This document shows, in pieces, positions 18,554-28,600 of a stretch of 64,000 bases of DNA (the stretch's first letter is position 1; each line of letters opens with the position of its first letter). A program made the position numbers and the translations under genes. The DNA comes from Gordonia sputi NBRC 100414 (GTDB lineage: Bacteria > Actinomycetota > Actinomycetes > Mycobacteriales > Mycobacteriaceae), in assembly GCF_000248055.1 (NCBI RefSeq), contig NZ_BAFC01000006.1:28447-92446 (forward strand), read 5' to 3'. The notes under the pieces were generated by a model. The model saw nothing but the letters and a program-made list of their open reading frames with translations. It did not search any database and was not told where the DNA came from.

Positions 18554-19948
18554 ATGTCATACATGCCCGTTACCGCGTCGATGTTTCTGCTGGCAGAGAC
18601 CCGCGATCAACCGATCCACGTCGGCGGACTGCAACTGTTCATTCCTCGCGAGGGCCAGTCATCTACCGAACTGGCCGAGGAGATCTTCGAGACCTTCTAC
18701 TCCTGCACCGACGTGCATCCGCTGTTCCGCAAGCGGCCGGCCCAACCTGTCAGCCTCGTCGGGTCGTTGATGTGGTCGTTCGACGACGAGATCGACTTCG
18801 ACTATCACGTCCGCCGTGCCGTCCTGCCCCGTCCCGGGCGCATCCGCGAACTGTTCCGCTATGTCTCGCTCCATCACGGCACACTGCTCGACCGGAACCG
18901 TCCGATGTGGGAGGTCCACGTCATCGACGGTCTTGAAGACGGTCGCGTCGCGCTGTACACCAGGATTCACCATTCGATCGTCGACGGCGTATCGGCTCTG
19001 CGGCTACTGGAACGAACACTGAGCGAGGACCCCGACGACCGATCGGGTACCGCGCCGTGGAATCCGTCCTTGATGCGACGACGCCCCAAACCGACGGCGC
19101 CCGCCAAGGGGCTGCTGTCGCGAATCGGCGACATCGCAGGCACCGCAACGGGACTCGCGGGTGAGGTCGTCGGACTGGGCGCGGCCGCGGCAAAGGTCGC
19201 ATACACCGCGTTCACCGATGATGCCTTCGTCCCGCCACTGCATGCCGCACCGAAGACAATTCTCGACGTCCCCATCGGCAGTGCCCGGCGGTTCGCCGCA
19301 CAGCGGTGGGAGCTCACACGCCTACGTGCGATCGCCGACGCAATGCAGATCACGATCAATGACGTCATGGTCGCGATGTGCTCGGGTGCGATGCGCGCCT
19401 ACCTGATCGACCAGGACGCCCTTCCCGACGCACCACTCATCGCTGCGATGCCGGTCTCGCTGCACACCGACAACGACGCCGACGGCAACAACATCACCGC
19501 GATCATGGTGAATCTTGCTACCGATCAGCCGGATCCGGAACGACGCCTGGCCACGATCATCGCGTCGACGCGCAAGAGCAAAGAACTGGTGCGGAGCTTG
19601 TCTCCGGTGCAGTCAATGGCGTTGGGCGCGGCCAACTTTGCGCCGCTGGCTCTCGCCACCGTTCCGGGATTCGTGCGGTACACGCCTCCGCAGTTCAACC
19701 TGATCATCAGCAACGTTCCCGGCCCGAAAACCGACTTGTATTGGAACGGGGCCAAACTCGACGGCGTCTACCCGGCATCGATTCCGCTGGGCGGGCAGGC
19801 GATCAACATCACCGTCGCCACCACTGCCGACCATATCAACTTCGGGCTGACGGGCGCCCGCAAGGAAGTGCCGAGCCTGCAGCGGCTACTCACCCACCTC
19901 GACACCTCGCTCGAGGAGCTCGAGAAGGTCGCGGACGTGCAGACATAA
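18554..19948 (+). CDS. Wax ester synthase / diacylglycerol acyltransferase (WS/DGAT)
   Basis: The 464-residue protein is a bifunctional WS/DGAT that transfers acyl groups from acyl-CoA to diacylglycerol or long alcohols, making the storage lipids common in this order. The condensation-domain active site is IHHSIVDGVSA (His-His-x3-Asp-Gly, about residue 139). The family landmarks NDVMVAMCSGAMRAYL, MPVSLHTDNDADGN, FNLIISNVPGPK and a C-terminal ITVATTADHINFGLTG are present. ATG 18554 is chosen because AGGGGGCCTC precedes it and the start MSYMPVTASMFLLAET fits the family. The frame is open further upstream into a 19-bp duplication. Confidence 0.93.
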   Translation: MSYMPVTASMFLLAETRDQPIHVGGLQLFIPREGQSSTELAEEIFETFYSCTDVHPLFRKRPAQPVSLVGSLMWSFDDEIDFDYHVRRAVLPRPGRIRELFRYVSLHHGTLLDRNRPMWEVHVIDGLEDGRVALYTRIHHSIVDGVSALRLLERTLSEDPDDRSGTAPWNPSLMRRRPKPTAPAKGLLSRIGDIAGTATGLAGEVVGLGAAAAKVAYTAFTDDAFVPPLHAAPKTILDVPIGSARRFAAQRWELTRLRAIADAMQITINDVMVAMCSGAMRAYLIDQDALPDAPLIAAMPVSLHTDNDADGNNITAIMVNLATDQPDPERRLATIIASTRKSKELVRSLSPVQSMALGAANFAPLALATVPGFVRYTPPQFNLIISNVPGPKTDLYWNGAKLDGVYPASIPLGGQAINITVATTADHINFGLTGARKEVPSLQRLLTHLDTSLEELEKVADVQT

Positions 19949-19999
19949 TCCCTGCGCCGGGTAGGTTGGCGTACCACATAGGTTGCAGGGCAATGTTTT

Positions 20000-21259
20000 T
20001 CAGCACGGATGCACCGAGTTGGCATAGTCGAGCCACTTCGGTAGGCTGCTGACGAATGCGCTCCTGGTATCCGGTGAACCGGCGGCACGCCAGTCGACGA
20101 CATCTTTGATCTCGATCTCGTACTTGCGCCACTCGAACCAGTTGATCATCTTGAGCATCGGGTAACGCGACGGTATGTCGGCGGCGAAGACCTGCCGCCA
20201 CCACGTCGACTTCACCGCGAGCTCTGAGGCGCCCTGAGCCGCACGCGCCGGGGTGTAGATCGCGGCCGTCTCGACAATCGCCACTGGCTTCTGGTGCTGC
20301 GTGCCGTAGATCTGATAAAAGTTCGGCACCGTGAGGTCGTGGCCGGCAGTCCCGTTATAGCGACCCTCGAGCATCGCCGTGAACTTTCCGGGTTCGCTCA
20401 CATCGTTGTTGCCCCACGGACGGCGATTTCCCCAGTGATACAACGAAATCCCCACCCAATCGACCGCGTCGTCGCCCGGATAGTACGGCGCATATGAGTC
20501 GTCGGATGCTGTGAGCTTTCCGTCGTGATTGGTGTCGGCCAACCGGTAGTTGTCTGTTCCTCTGCGCGCCACGTACTTTCCGCCTTCGAACGGATACCCG
20601 CCGCCGTAGTTCGGCGCCCACATCATCGCCGTCCCCGGCGCTTTCCGATGGACCATCGCAGCCACTCGGCGGAATGTCTCGACGTAGGCTCGGGGTTGCT
20701 GGCCCCATGCGTACCAGGAACCGTTCATCTCGTGTGCGAATCGCAGGATAACCGGTACGCCCGAATCGTTCAGCTTGCGCAGGTCGTCACCCAGACGGCC
20801 GACGACACCCTCCGTGATCGTGGCCAATCCAGCGTGCGGCTCCAAAGTCAGCACCATGATGCCGCGTTCATCACGCACCTGATTGGCAGCCGCGACTGTG
20901 TGTGACCACGTCTGATTGTTGTACGGGATGTCGGAGAACTGCACTGCGACCGCGGGAGCGTGCCCAAGGTTGTCGTGATGTTCTCGCAGGCTCTCGGACT
21001 GCCAGTCGAGGTTGACGCCGAACAGGATCCCTGAGTTCGGAACGGCCCGATGGAAGTCGGTGACCGCACAGGGCGGCGTGGGCTCGGGCAAGTAGTGCTG
21101 GAACAGTGCGCCCGCGGTCCCGACACCGATCAGCATCGCGATGACCGGGATCAGCGCCGACGGCCGACGGCGCCTGCGCCGCGACCACCGCTCCGCGAAT
21201 CCTGGTTCCGCGATGTCATCCGGACTCGTTGTCTTGCTATCGATTGGCGGGCTGCTCAT
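20000..21259 (-). CDS. GH26-like glycosidase with N-terminal membrane anchor
   Basis: The 419-residue protein has a charged N-terminus, one membrane segment (SALIPVIAMLIGVGTAGALF) and a large extracytoplasmic domain of GH26 (mannanase-like) type. The acid/base Glu is in VILRFAHEMNGSWYAWG, about residue 175, and the nucleophile Glu is in PVAIVETAAIY, about residue 328. Many GH26-like proteins beside polysaccharide synthases trim or release beta-linked glycans. ATG 21259 is chosen over an upstream in-frame start because the anchor then follows normally. A divergent second GH26-like gene begins only 50 bp away, and a polysaccharide synthase operon follows. Confidence 0.85.
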   Translation of the reverse strand: MSSPPIDSKTTSPDDIAEPGFAERWSRRRRRRPSALIPVIAMLIGVGTAGALFQHYLPEPTPPCAVTDFHRAVPNSGILFGVNLDWQSESLREHHDNLGHAPAVAVQFSDIPYNNQTWSHTVAAANQVRDERGIMVLTLEPHAGLATITEGVVGRLGDDLRKLNDSGVPVILRFAHEMNGSWYAWGQQPRAYVETFRRVAAMVHRKAPGTAMMWAPNYGGGYPFEGGKYVARRGTDNYRLADTNHDGKLTASDDSYAPYYPGDDAVDWVGISLYHWGNRRPWGNNDVSEPGKFTAMLEGRYNGTAGHDLTVPNFYQIYGTQHQKPVAIVETAAIYTPARAAQGASELAVKSTWWRQVFAADIPSRYPMLKMINWFEWRKYEIEIKDVVDWRAAGSPDTRSAFVSSLPKWLDYANSVHPC

Positions 21260-21308
21260 GTCATGCCACACTTTCCTCACCAGTGCTACCGAGCGAAACG
21301 GAACTGTT

Positions 21309-22298
21309 GTGGGACCACGAATACAGACAGACAATGTCGACGTCGCGCGTATCGCCATGCCGCTCGTTGCACTGATCCTGGTGCTCACGCTTGGCGCGTG
21401 CAGCGACGGTGGCGACTCCGCCGGTCCGCACCATATTCGTTGGGGCGCTTATCTTCCCGACCTGAAGGGGAGTGACGTCGACTCCGATGCCGGAGTAGTC
21501 GGGGTCACTACCCTCGCTGATCGCCCGTTGGATCTGATCCTCACCTTCAGCGGACTCCGCGAACCGGTACCACACGCGGATCTGACCAGAATCGCCGAGA
21601 CCGGCGCTGTTCCGATCGTGAGTATCGAACCGTGGAACCCATCCGGCGGTGTCAACCAGCCGGACTATCGGCTGTCGCGCATCGCCGACGGCGCCTTCGA
21701 TAACGACCTCCGACGGTGGGCGAACGGCCTGAAGGAATTCGGCCGGCCGGTGATCGTGCGATTCGCCCACGAAATGAACGGCGATTGGTACCCGTGGGGG
21801 GTGCACGTGAACGGCAACACTCCGCAGTCCTACATCGACGCCTGGCGTCATGTCCGATCGATCCTGAATTCGATTGATCCGCATAATATCTCGATGGTTT
21901 GGGCGCCAATGGCGGCGATTTCGGGCATCCCTGGATTCGACGCGGCCTACCCCGGCGACAACGAGGTCGACTACCTGGGGATCGACGGCTACAACTGGGG
22001 CAACGACGGCCAACATGGCTGGGCCTCACCTGGATTCATCTTCTCGAACGCATTCGCCGGCCTCCGTCGACTCGGCGACAAGCCGATTCTCGTCACCGAG
22101 GTCGCATCCGCCGACGACCCGGATCCGACACGGAAAGCCACGTGGATCCATGATTTCGTCTCGCTCGTCAGCCGTGAGGCAGGCGTCGACGGGTTCGTGT
22201 GGTTCCAGGCGAACAAGGAGCGAGACTGGCGCTTCAATTCGAACCCTCAGAGCGAGAACGCTTTCCGGTCCGCATTAGACGCAGTCCCCGCGACCTAG
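21309..22298 (+). CDS. GH26-like glycosidase, lipoprotein
   Basis: This is a second GH26-like protein of about 329 residues, with a lipoprotein signal (PLVALILVLTLGAC) instead of a membrane anchor. The acid/base Glu is in VIVRFAHEMNGDWYPWG and the nucleophile Glu in PILVTEVASADD, so both catalytic residues are kept. It is about 90 residues shorter than its divergent neighbour. The start is uncertain: GTG 21309 is in frame and gives a 31-residue signal, ATG 21357 leaves too short an n-region, and ATG 21258 would overlap the neighbour. The 3' end overlaps the STAS gene tail-to-tail by 65 bp. Confidence 0.8.
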   Translation: MGPRIQTDNVDVARIAMPLVALILVLTLGACSDGGDSAGPHHIRWGAYLPDLKGSDVDSDAGVVGVTTLADRPLDLILTFSGLREPVPHADLTRIAETGAVPIVSIEPWNPSGGVNQPDYRLSRIADGAFDNDLRRWANGLKEFGRPVIVRFAHEMNGDWYPWGVHVNGNTPQSYIDAWRHVRSILNSIDPHNISMVWAPMAAISGIPGFDAAYPGDNEVDYLGIDGYNWGNDGQHGWASPGFIFSNAFAGLRRLGDKPILVTEVASADDPDPTRKATWIHDFVSLVSREAGVDGFVWFQANKERDWRFNSNPQSENAFRSALDAVPAT

Positions 22299-23184
22299 TG
22301 TCGGGCACGCGTCGATCACAGATCAGCGCCGCGCTTCTATCCGGATAGAGCACAAGAATTTTGCCCAACTCGAGCGCGTCAAAGGCATCGGCTACAGCGG
22401 GTGAGTGCCCGAAGATCCGTAGGTCGGCGCGGAGTCTCCGCGCCGACCGAACCGCATGCATGAGATCGGCCATGCCCGACGGCGTCACGGAAGAGACACC
22501 ACCAACGTCCACCAGCACCAGCTTCGCACCCGAGGCGCACAACCGGCCCACTTGGTGGTGGACACTCGAGGAGACACCCCACAGGCCACTCACGGCGACA
22601 TCGGCGATACCCGACGCGCCCCCGTCAACAGCGCCGACGGCCTCGCGATCATCAACGGCGGCAGGGGAATCCGAGTGAACTGAGCGATCCACGTCGAGCC
22701 GTGTCACCACCTCTGCTGGCGCAGGGACCGTTTCATCCCGACCGCTGCTGGGCCACACCGACGCATCCGGCGTCGCGCGAGCGACCGGAGGCAGACGCCT
22801 CCGGCGCGTGAACCGCGTTGTACGCGTGACGGTTTCGACCCGTCCGTGATCGCGGTCAATCGCTGCGGTGCGGTCGGTGTAGAGAACCATCACCCTGCCG
22901 AGATCAAGTGCGTCCAGCGCATCGAGCAATGCCACGGATTTTCCGTGGACGCGCAGATCGGCGCGTCGCGACCTTGCCCACCGCACGGCGTGCATCAGCT
23001 CAGCCATGCCGGACGGCGTGACACCGCTGAGGTCGCCGACGTCGACGAGTACGGGACGTGCACCGGCCGCACAGGCACCGGCGACGTCGTCACACAGACG
23101 TGATGTCACATCGAGCCGGCCGGACACCCGGACGTCGGCAGTCTGGTCGTCGAACTCTGCGAATGTTTCGTGGGCCAGTGACAT
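22234..23184 (-). CDS. Protein with two STAS domains (anti-sigma-antagonist-like)
   Basis: The 316-residue protein holds two STAS domains, about residues 10-110 and 185-285, joined by a basic, low-complexity linker. Each domain has the same core: VLVDVGDLSGVTPSGMAELMHAV in the first (positions about 45-67) and VDVGGVSSVTPSGMADLMHAV in the second, with the Ser of the usual D-S-S-G phospho-site kept as T-P-S-G. They are clearly internal duplicates. ATG 23184 is chosen because CTGGAGAAGAAC precedes it. It follows the GT2 synthase by 37 bp on the same strand, so the two are probably one operon. STAS proteins usually act by partner switching with a kinase or anti-sigma factor, and none is adjacent. 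Confidence 0.85.
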   Translation of the reverse strand: MSLAHETFAEFDDQTADVRVSGRLDVTSRLCDDVAGACAAGARPVLVDVGDLSGVTPSGMAELMHAVRWARSRRADLRVHGKSVALLDALDALDLGRVMVLYTDRTAAIDRDHGRVETVTRTTRFTRRRRLPPVARATPDASVWPSSGRDETVPAPAEVVTRLDVDRSVHSDSPAAVDDREAVGAVDGGASGIADVAVSGLWGVSSSVHHQVGRLCASGAKLVLVDVGGVSSVTPSGMADLMHAVRSARRLRADLRIFGHSPAVADAFDALELGKILVLYPDRSAALICDRRVPDTRSRGLRLMRTGKRSRSEGSN

Positions 23185-23221
23185 GTTCTTCTCCAGGGTT
23201 TGGCGGGCTGGGAGTCGTAGA

Positions 23222-25096
23222 TCAGGTGGAACGCTGTGGCGCGGGGCTTTCGGCCAACACAGAACCCTCGATGTAGTCGTCGACCGATCCGATGGGTGTC
23301 GGACGATAGTGGGCGGCACGGACGACGGACGAAAGCAAGAGCAGATCCAGGCCGACCCACCCGAGCGACAGGAAGGTCGGGAAGGTCTCGGCGTCGCCGT
23401 GAAGCCAGCGAAGGATGCCCACTCCGGACGATGCGACTAGTGCCACCATCGCGACCAGCTGCGGGATGATCGGCCGGTAGTCGACCCGCGCGTCGATCTG
23501 CTCCTTGGAGGTCACCGAGAAGGAGATGTGCCGTCGGAAGAAGACCGCCGCGGCAGCCGAGAGGGTGGCCGATATCCAGACCGGGAACAGCGCGAACGAT
23601 ATCTGCTGCCCACGCCACAGCCCCCCGGACCGGTACCCGGCCACTTGGAACAGCAACTGGCAACAGACGAAGAAGGGAATGAACCGTGCGAAGAAGTCCA
23701 GTGGGTAAGCGTTCATGGGGAACACACCGAGCGTGAAGTAGATGATCGGCGCGGCGATGTAGACCACCGCTGCGAACCCGTTGAGATACGAGGTCATGGT
23801 GGCCAGGTACATCAGCCGCTGCGCAAACGTCAGCCCGGATTGGAAGAGCGGGTTGTTGGCGAAAAATACCTGCATCGACCCGGTGGCCCATCGCTGACGC
23901 TGGCCGAGCATTGTCGCGAGGTCGTCGGGTGCAAGCCCCTCCACCAAGACCTCGTGGTGGTAGACGCTCTCCCAGCCCATGGCGTGCAGATGCATCGCGG
24001 TCGCCATGTCCTCGGTGACCGTGGCGGTGTTGATGGGCTGGATCGCCAAGGCCTGGTCGATCCGGGACACTTCAACCGTGTCCATCGTCTTGTGCAGTTG
24101 TTCGACGATCTCCTCGGGTAGCCACGCGTGTGAATCGAGGATGTCGTGGATACCGGCACGCAATTCGAAGGCGACCTCGCCCACCGGCGCGCCACGCCGC
24201 AAACTGCGTCGCGCGCCACGCACCACATCGAGCGCATCCTCGAGTGGGACGCGCAGTCCCGATCCATGCCCGACTTCGTTGATCAGGCCCTCAAGACGCG
24301 CCCATTCGTCCCGAATAGCCCTTCTGACCTGCGGATCAGCACCGCGCGAGTACGTGCGCAAGCCGAGTGCCATCAGGGCCTCGCGCCGCAGGACAGCGTT
24401 CGAGCCGCAGAAGAATGCAGCACCCCAGCCGTCCTTACCCTGCTGGATGGGGCCATAGAACAGTTCGGCCTGACTACCCAGCGGATCGGAATCAGGGACA
24501 TTCCAGAAGTACTGCGGGGTCTGCACGAAGGCCACCGCATCGTCGTCAAAGTAGCCGAGGACGGCGTCGAGAAACTGCGGCTTGGGGACCTGGTCGGCGT
24601 CGAGAATCGCCACGAACTCCGCGTCGGTCAGAAACAGCGCGTTGTTGATGTTGCCGGCCTTGGCGTGTCGCTGACGCCCGTTCCACTCCTCACCGCGAGT
24701 GAGGTATCCGACACCCAGCCGAGCCGCCGCGATCCGGAACTCCTCGCGATCGCCGTCGTCAAGGATCCAGGTGTTGTGGGGGTAGGAGATCTCGCGCGCG
24801 CCGATCGCGGTTCGTACCACCAGCTCGAGCGGCTCGTTATATGTGGTGATGAATACGTCGACCGTGAGACCTGGTCGCGCCACCGGCGGTAAAGGTCGCT
24901 CGCGCGCATTCCACATCATAAATGCGAAAAGAATGGATTCGGAAAGCGAATATGTTTCCGCAATAACCAATGGAATAGCAATCCACCAGGCGGACCATGC
25001 GATGGTGTCGCTCCATCGCCAGAAAATGTAAGCGCAGCCGAATGAAACAACAAGAACAGCAATGATTCTGACAGCAAACAACCGCGCTGGCCCCAC
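23222..25096 (-). CDS. Processive GT2 polysaccharide synthase (cellulose-synthase-like)
   Basis: The 624-residue protein is an integral processive family-2 glycosyltransferase of BcsA type. Two N-terminal membrane segments precede the catalytic domain with VFITTYNEPLELV, the metal-binding DADQ (about residue 164), TED (about 358) and QRQRW (about 398). Four or more membrane segments follow. Such enzymes polymerise and extrude a beta-linked glycan from nucleotide sugars; the sugar is unknown. No PilZ c-di-GMP domain is recognisable in the short C-terminus. GTG 25096 is chosen because CGGAGGTGGGGACT lies directly upstream. The 5' end is much richer in A and T than the rest. Confidence 0.9.
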   Translation of the reverse strand: MGPARLFAVRIIAVLVVSFGCAYIFWRWSDTIAWSAWWIAIPLVIAETYSLSESILFAFMMWNARERPLPPVARPGLTVDVFITTYNEPLELVVRTAIGAREISYPHNTWILDDGDREEFRIAAARLGVGYLTRGEEWNGRQRHAKAGNINNALFLTDAEFVAILDADQVPKPQFLDAVLGYFDDDAVAFVQTPQYFWNVPDSDPLGSQAELFYGPIQQGKDGWGAAFFCGSNAVLRREALMALGLRTYSRGADPQVRRAIRDEWARLEGLINEVGHGSGLRVPLEDALDVVRGARRSLRRGAPVGEVAFELRAGIHDILDSHAWLPEEIVEQLHKTMDTVEVSRIDQALAIQPINTATVTEDMATAMHLHAMGWESVYHHEVLVEGLAPDDLATMLGQRQRWATGSMQVFFANNPLFQSGLTFAQRLMYLATMTSYLNGFAAVVYIAAPIIYFTLGVFPMNAYPLDFFARFIPFFVCCQLLFQVAGYRSGGLWRGQQISFALFPVWISATLSAAAAVFFRRHISFSVTSKEQIDARVDYRPIIPQLVAMVALVASSGVGILRWLHGDAETFPTFLSLGWVGLDLLLLSSVVRAAHYRPTPIGSVDDYIEGSVLAESPAPQRST

Positions 25097-25646
25097 AGTC
25101 CCCACCTCCGAGTTGGCATCGATCCCACAACATCGACCCGCCCCGTCGCAGCTCACCTACTATTCTTGCCCAGTCGACCGACGCCCGCAACCCGCTGCAG
25201 TCGTTGTAGTCCATCTGATGACATATCGAATTTATCGCGCTAAAACCAACTTCGTGCGCAATACGAAAAAGATTAGTGACCCCAATTTTCGGGGCATAAT
25301 TTTGGATTTCTACTGAGATGTACGACGCTTTATCATTCATTCGTGACACACGTCACCTCTTTTGCAATGGATGCGGCGCCCGCACACGGCAAGTCGCCTG
25401 GTTCATCAGAACGGCAGCGACCGAGCAGCGGGAGAGGTTCACGTCACCCGGAACTGACTGGATAGTCAGTTACTCATGAGTATCATTCCCTTATCGCAAC
25501 GCCTACAGTCCACACCAGGTAAGGGCAACCTTGGCAGCGCGAGGTACCCGTGAAGAATTACGGTTACCTGTAGTAGACGTCCGACCCCGCGCACGTCAGC
25601 CCTGCGCGACTAGGTCGATGATCAACATGAGAGGGGCCGGGACGCC
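25097..25646. other. Long AT-rich divergent intergenic region
   Basis: These 550 bp separate the divergent GT2 synthase and Fe-S oxidoreductase genes. The part from about 25200 to 25370 is AT-rich for this genome (CATATCGAATTTATCG, GGCATAATTTTGGATTTC), as is the adjoining 5' end of the GT2 gene. That is the base composition favoured by the silencer Lsr2 in this order. CCCC-AATTTTC-GGGG is a small hairpin. The part from 25450 on holds palindromes that look like operators. No open reading frame is convincing. Confidence 0.6.
25452..25482. promoter_or_regulatory. Two adjacent palindromes, candidate operator
   Basis: AACTGACT-GGAT-AGTCAGTT (25452-25471) has perfect 8-bp arms, and TACTCATGAGTA (25471-25482) is a perfect 12-bp palindrome directly next to it. 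They lie about 165 bp before the Fe-S oxidoreductase gene. The first has the form of a TetR-family operator. The regulator is unknown. Confidence 0.6.
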
Positions 25647-28600
25647 GTGAATGCCACGACGATCACCATCGGCACTATTGCCGCGGTCATCAGCTTGTTC
25701 TGTTGGGCCAGCTTCCTACGCGGCGTGTGGACCATGGTGCGCGCGATCGCCCAGGGCCAGAAGGTCGACAGCACCCGCTACTGGCCTGTCGGTCCACGAC
25801 TGTGGACGATGCTCAAGGAATTCGTCGGCCACACGCGCATGGTGAAGTTCCGGACCGTCGGCTGGGCGCACTGGCTGGTGATGTTCGGCTTCATGATCGG
25901 TGCGATCTTCTGGTTCGAGGCATACGGCCAGATCTTCGACCCCGAATTCCACTGGCCGGTGATCGGCGCGTGGAACGTCTACATCTTCGCCGACGAGGTG
26001 CTCGGCCTCGGCACCGTGATCGGCATCATGGCGCTGATCATCATCCGTCAGCTCAACCACCCGCGGATGCCCGCGCGCCTGTCCCGCTTCTCGGGTTCAC
26101 GCTTCGGCGCCGCATACTTCGTCGAGCTCGTGGTCCTGATCGAGGGCCTCGGCATGATCTTCGTGAAGACGTTCAAGATCTCGTCGGGCATCGAGGACCC
26201 GCCGATCTGGACGTCGTTCTTCACCCACTACTTCGCGCAGCTCTTCGAGGGTTCGTCGGTCTACTGGGTGACCGCAGCTGCTGTCGTCAAGCTGATGAGC
26301 GGCATGATCTGGCTGGCAGTCGTGGGCGCGAACATCGACTGGGGCGTCGCGTGGCACCGCTTCGCGGCGTTCTTCAACATCTATCTCAAGCGTGAGCAGG
26401 ACGGCGGGGTCGCACTCGGTGCTGCCAAGCCGATGATGAGCCAGGGCAAGGTCCTCGACATGGAGACCGCCGACCCTGACGTCGACGCGTTCGGTGCAGG
26501 CAAGGTCGAGGACTTCTCGTGGAAGGGCTGGCTCGACTTCACGACGTGTACCGAGTGTGGTCGCTGCCAGAGTCAGTGCCCGGCGTGGAATACCGGAAAG
26601 CCGTTGAGCCCCAAGCTGCTCATCATGTCGCTGCGCGATCACGCACAGGCCAAGGCGCCGTATCTGATCGCCGGTGGCCGCAAGGACATGGGCGGCGACG
26701 AGGTCGGACTCGTCGACGCCGAGGGCAACGTCGACGAGGCGAAGCTCGCCAAGATTCCCGAGGCCGCGCGCGCTGAGGCGTCGCGCAAACTGGTCGGCGA
26801 GTCGAAGGGCGCGATGGGCGGCGGCGAGGGCATCGTCGACGAGGACGGCGCATTCGACCCCGAACAGCTTGGTGCGGTCATCGACACCGAAACCCTGTGG
26901 AGCTGCACCACCTGCGGTGCGTGCGTCGAGCAGTGTCCCGTCGACATCGAGCACGTCGACCACATCATCGACATGCGTCGCTACCAGGTGCTCATCGAGT
27001 CCGACTTCCCGACCGAGCTCGCGGGCATGTTCAAGAACCTCGAGAACAAGGGCAACCCCTGGGGTCAGAACGCGTCGGCACGCATCAATTGGATCGACGA
27101 GATGGACATCGAGATCCCGGTCTTCGGTGCCGACGTCGAATCGTTCGAGGGTTTCGAGTACCTCTTCTGGGTCGGTTGCGCAGGCGCGTACGAGGATCGC
27201 GCGAAGAAGACCACGAAGGCTGTCGCGGAACTCCTCGACATCGCCGCGGTGAACTTCATGGTTCTCGGCGAGGGCGAGACCTGTACCGGCGATTCGGCAC
27301 GACGTGCCGGCAACGAGTTCCTGTTCCAGATGCTGGCGCAGCAGAACATCGAGACCATCAACGGGGTCTTCGAGACGGCGCCGACGCAGCGCAAGAAGGT
27401 CGTCGTGACCTGTGCGCACTGCTTCAACACGCTGTCCAACGAGTATCCGCAGCTCGGCGCGAAGTACGAGGTGGTGCACCACACGCAGCTTCTCAACCGC
27501 CTGGTGCGGGAGAAGCGCCTGGTGCCGGTGGCACCGATGGGCGAGGGCGTCACTTACCACGACCCCTGCTACCTGGGACGCCACAACAAGGTCTACGACG
27601 CTCCGCGTGAGCTGATGGAAGCATCCGGTTCGACGCTGCGCGAGATGCCTCGCCACGGCGAACGGTCCATGTGCTGTGGCGCCGGTGGTGCGCGCATGTG
27701 GATGGAAGAGCAGATCGGCAAGCGGATCAATATCGACCGCGTCGACGAGGCTCTCGACACCCTGGCTTCCGCGAAGGGTGGTCCCGCCAATGGCGCTTCG
27801 GGCAGCAACGACGAGGCACCGCAGAAGATCGCGACGGGCTGCCCGTTCTGCCGCGTGATGCTGACCGACGGCGTGACCGCACGGACGTCGGGCACCGAGA
27901 ACGAGGGCAAGATCGAGGTCGTCGACGTCTCGCAGATGCTGCTCGATTCGGTCAAGCGTGGTCTGCCAGAGGTCAAGCGGGGCGGACGTTTCCTCGGACC
28001 GGGCTCCAAGCCCGCGCCCGAGCCGGAACCCGAGCCCGAGAAGGAAAAGGTGGCTGCCGCCGCGCCCGCCGCAGCTGCCGCGGGCGCTGCTACCGACGCC
28101 AAGCCCAAGCCCAAGGTCGGGTTGGGGATGAAGGGCGGCAAGAAGCCCGGCGCAGGCAGCGCAGCGACCAAGGCCCCGGCAGCGTCGGCTCCCGCAGCGT
28201 CGACGGAGACAGCGTCGGCACCTGCTGCATCGGCGGAGACGACCGAAAAGAAGCCTGCCTCCAAGGGCTTCGGCATGAAGGGCGGCATGAAGAAGCCGGG
28301 CGCGGCGGCCAAGCCTGCGTCCGCGCAGCCCGCTCCTGCGCAGGCCGAGTCGTCGGCGGCAGTCGAGGACGCGGCGAGTGATACCGCAGCGGCAAGTGAT
28401 GCAGGCGCGGCAAGCGCCACGGCCGATGCGCCGAAACCGGCCAAGGCCAAGGGATTCGGCATGGCTGCGGGCAAGCGGCCCGGGGCGAAGAAGCCCGGCG
28501 CAGCGAGCACCGCGAATGCGGCCGCAGCCGACGCCGGAGTCACAGCCGCCGCGGAGAACAAGGTGGCAGAGACCGAATCCGCACCCGACGCCGCTCCGAC

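Noticed and set aside
25280..25300. CCCC-AATTTTC-GGGG as an intrinsic terminator or riboswitch
   Set aside because: The stem is only four pairs and lies outside any identified transcript end; no known riboswitch pattern was seen around it.
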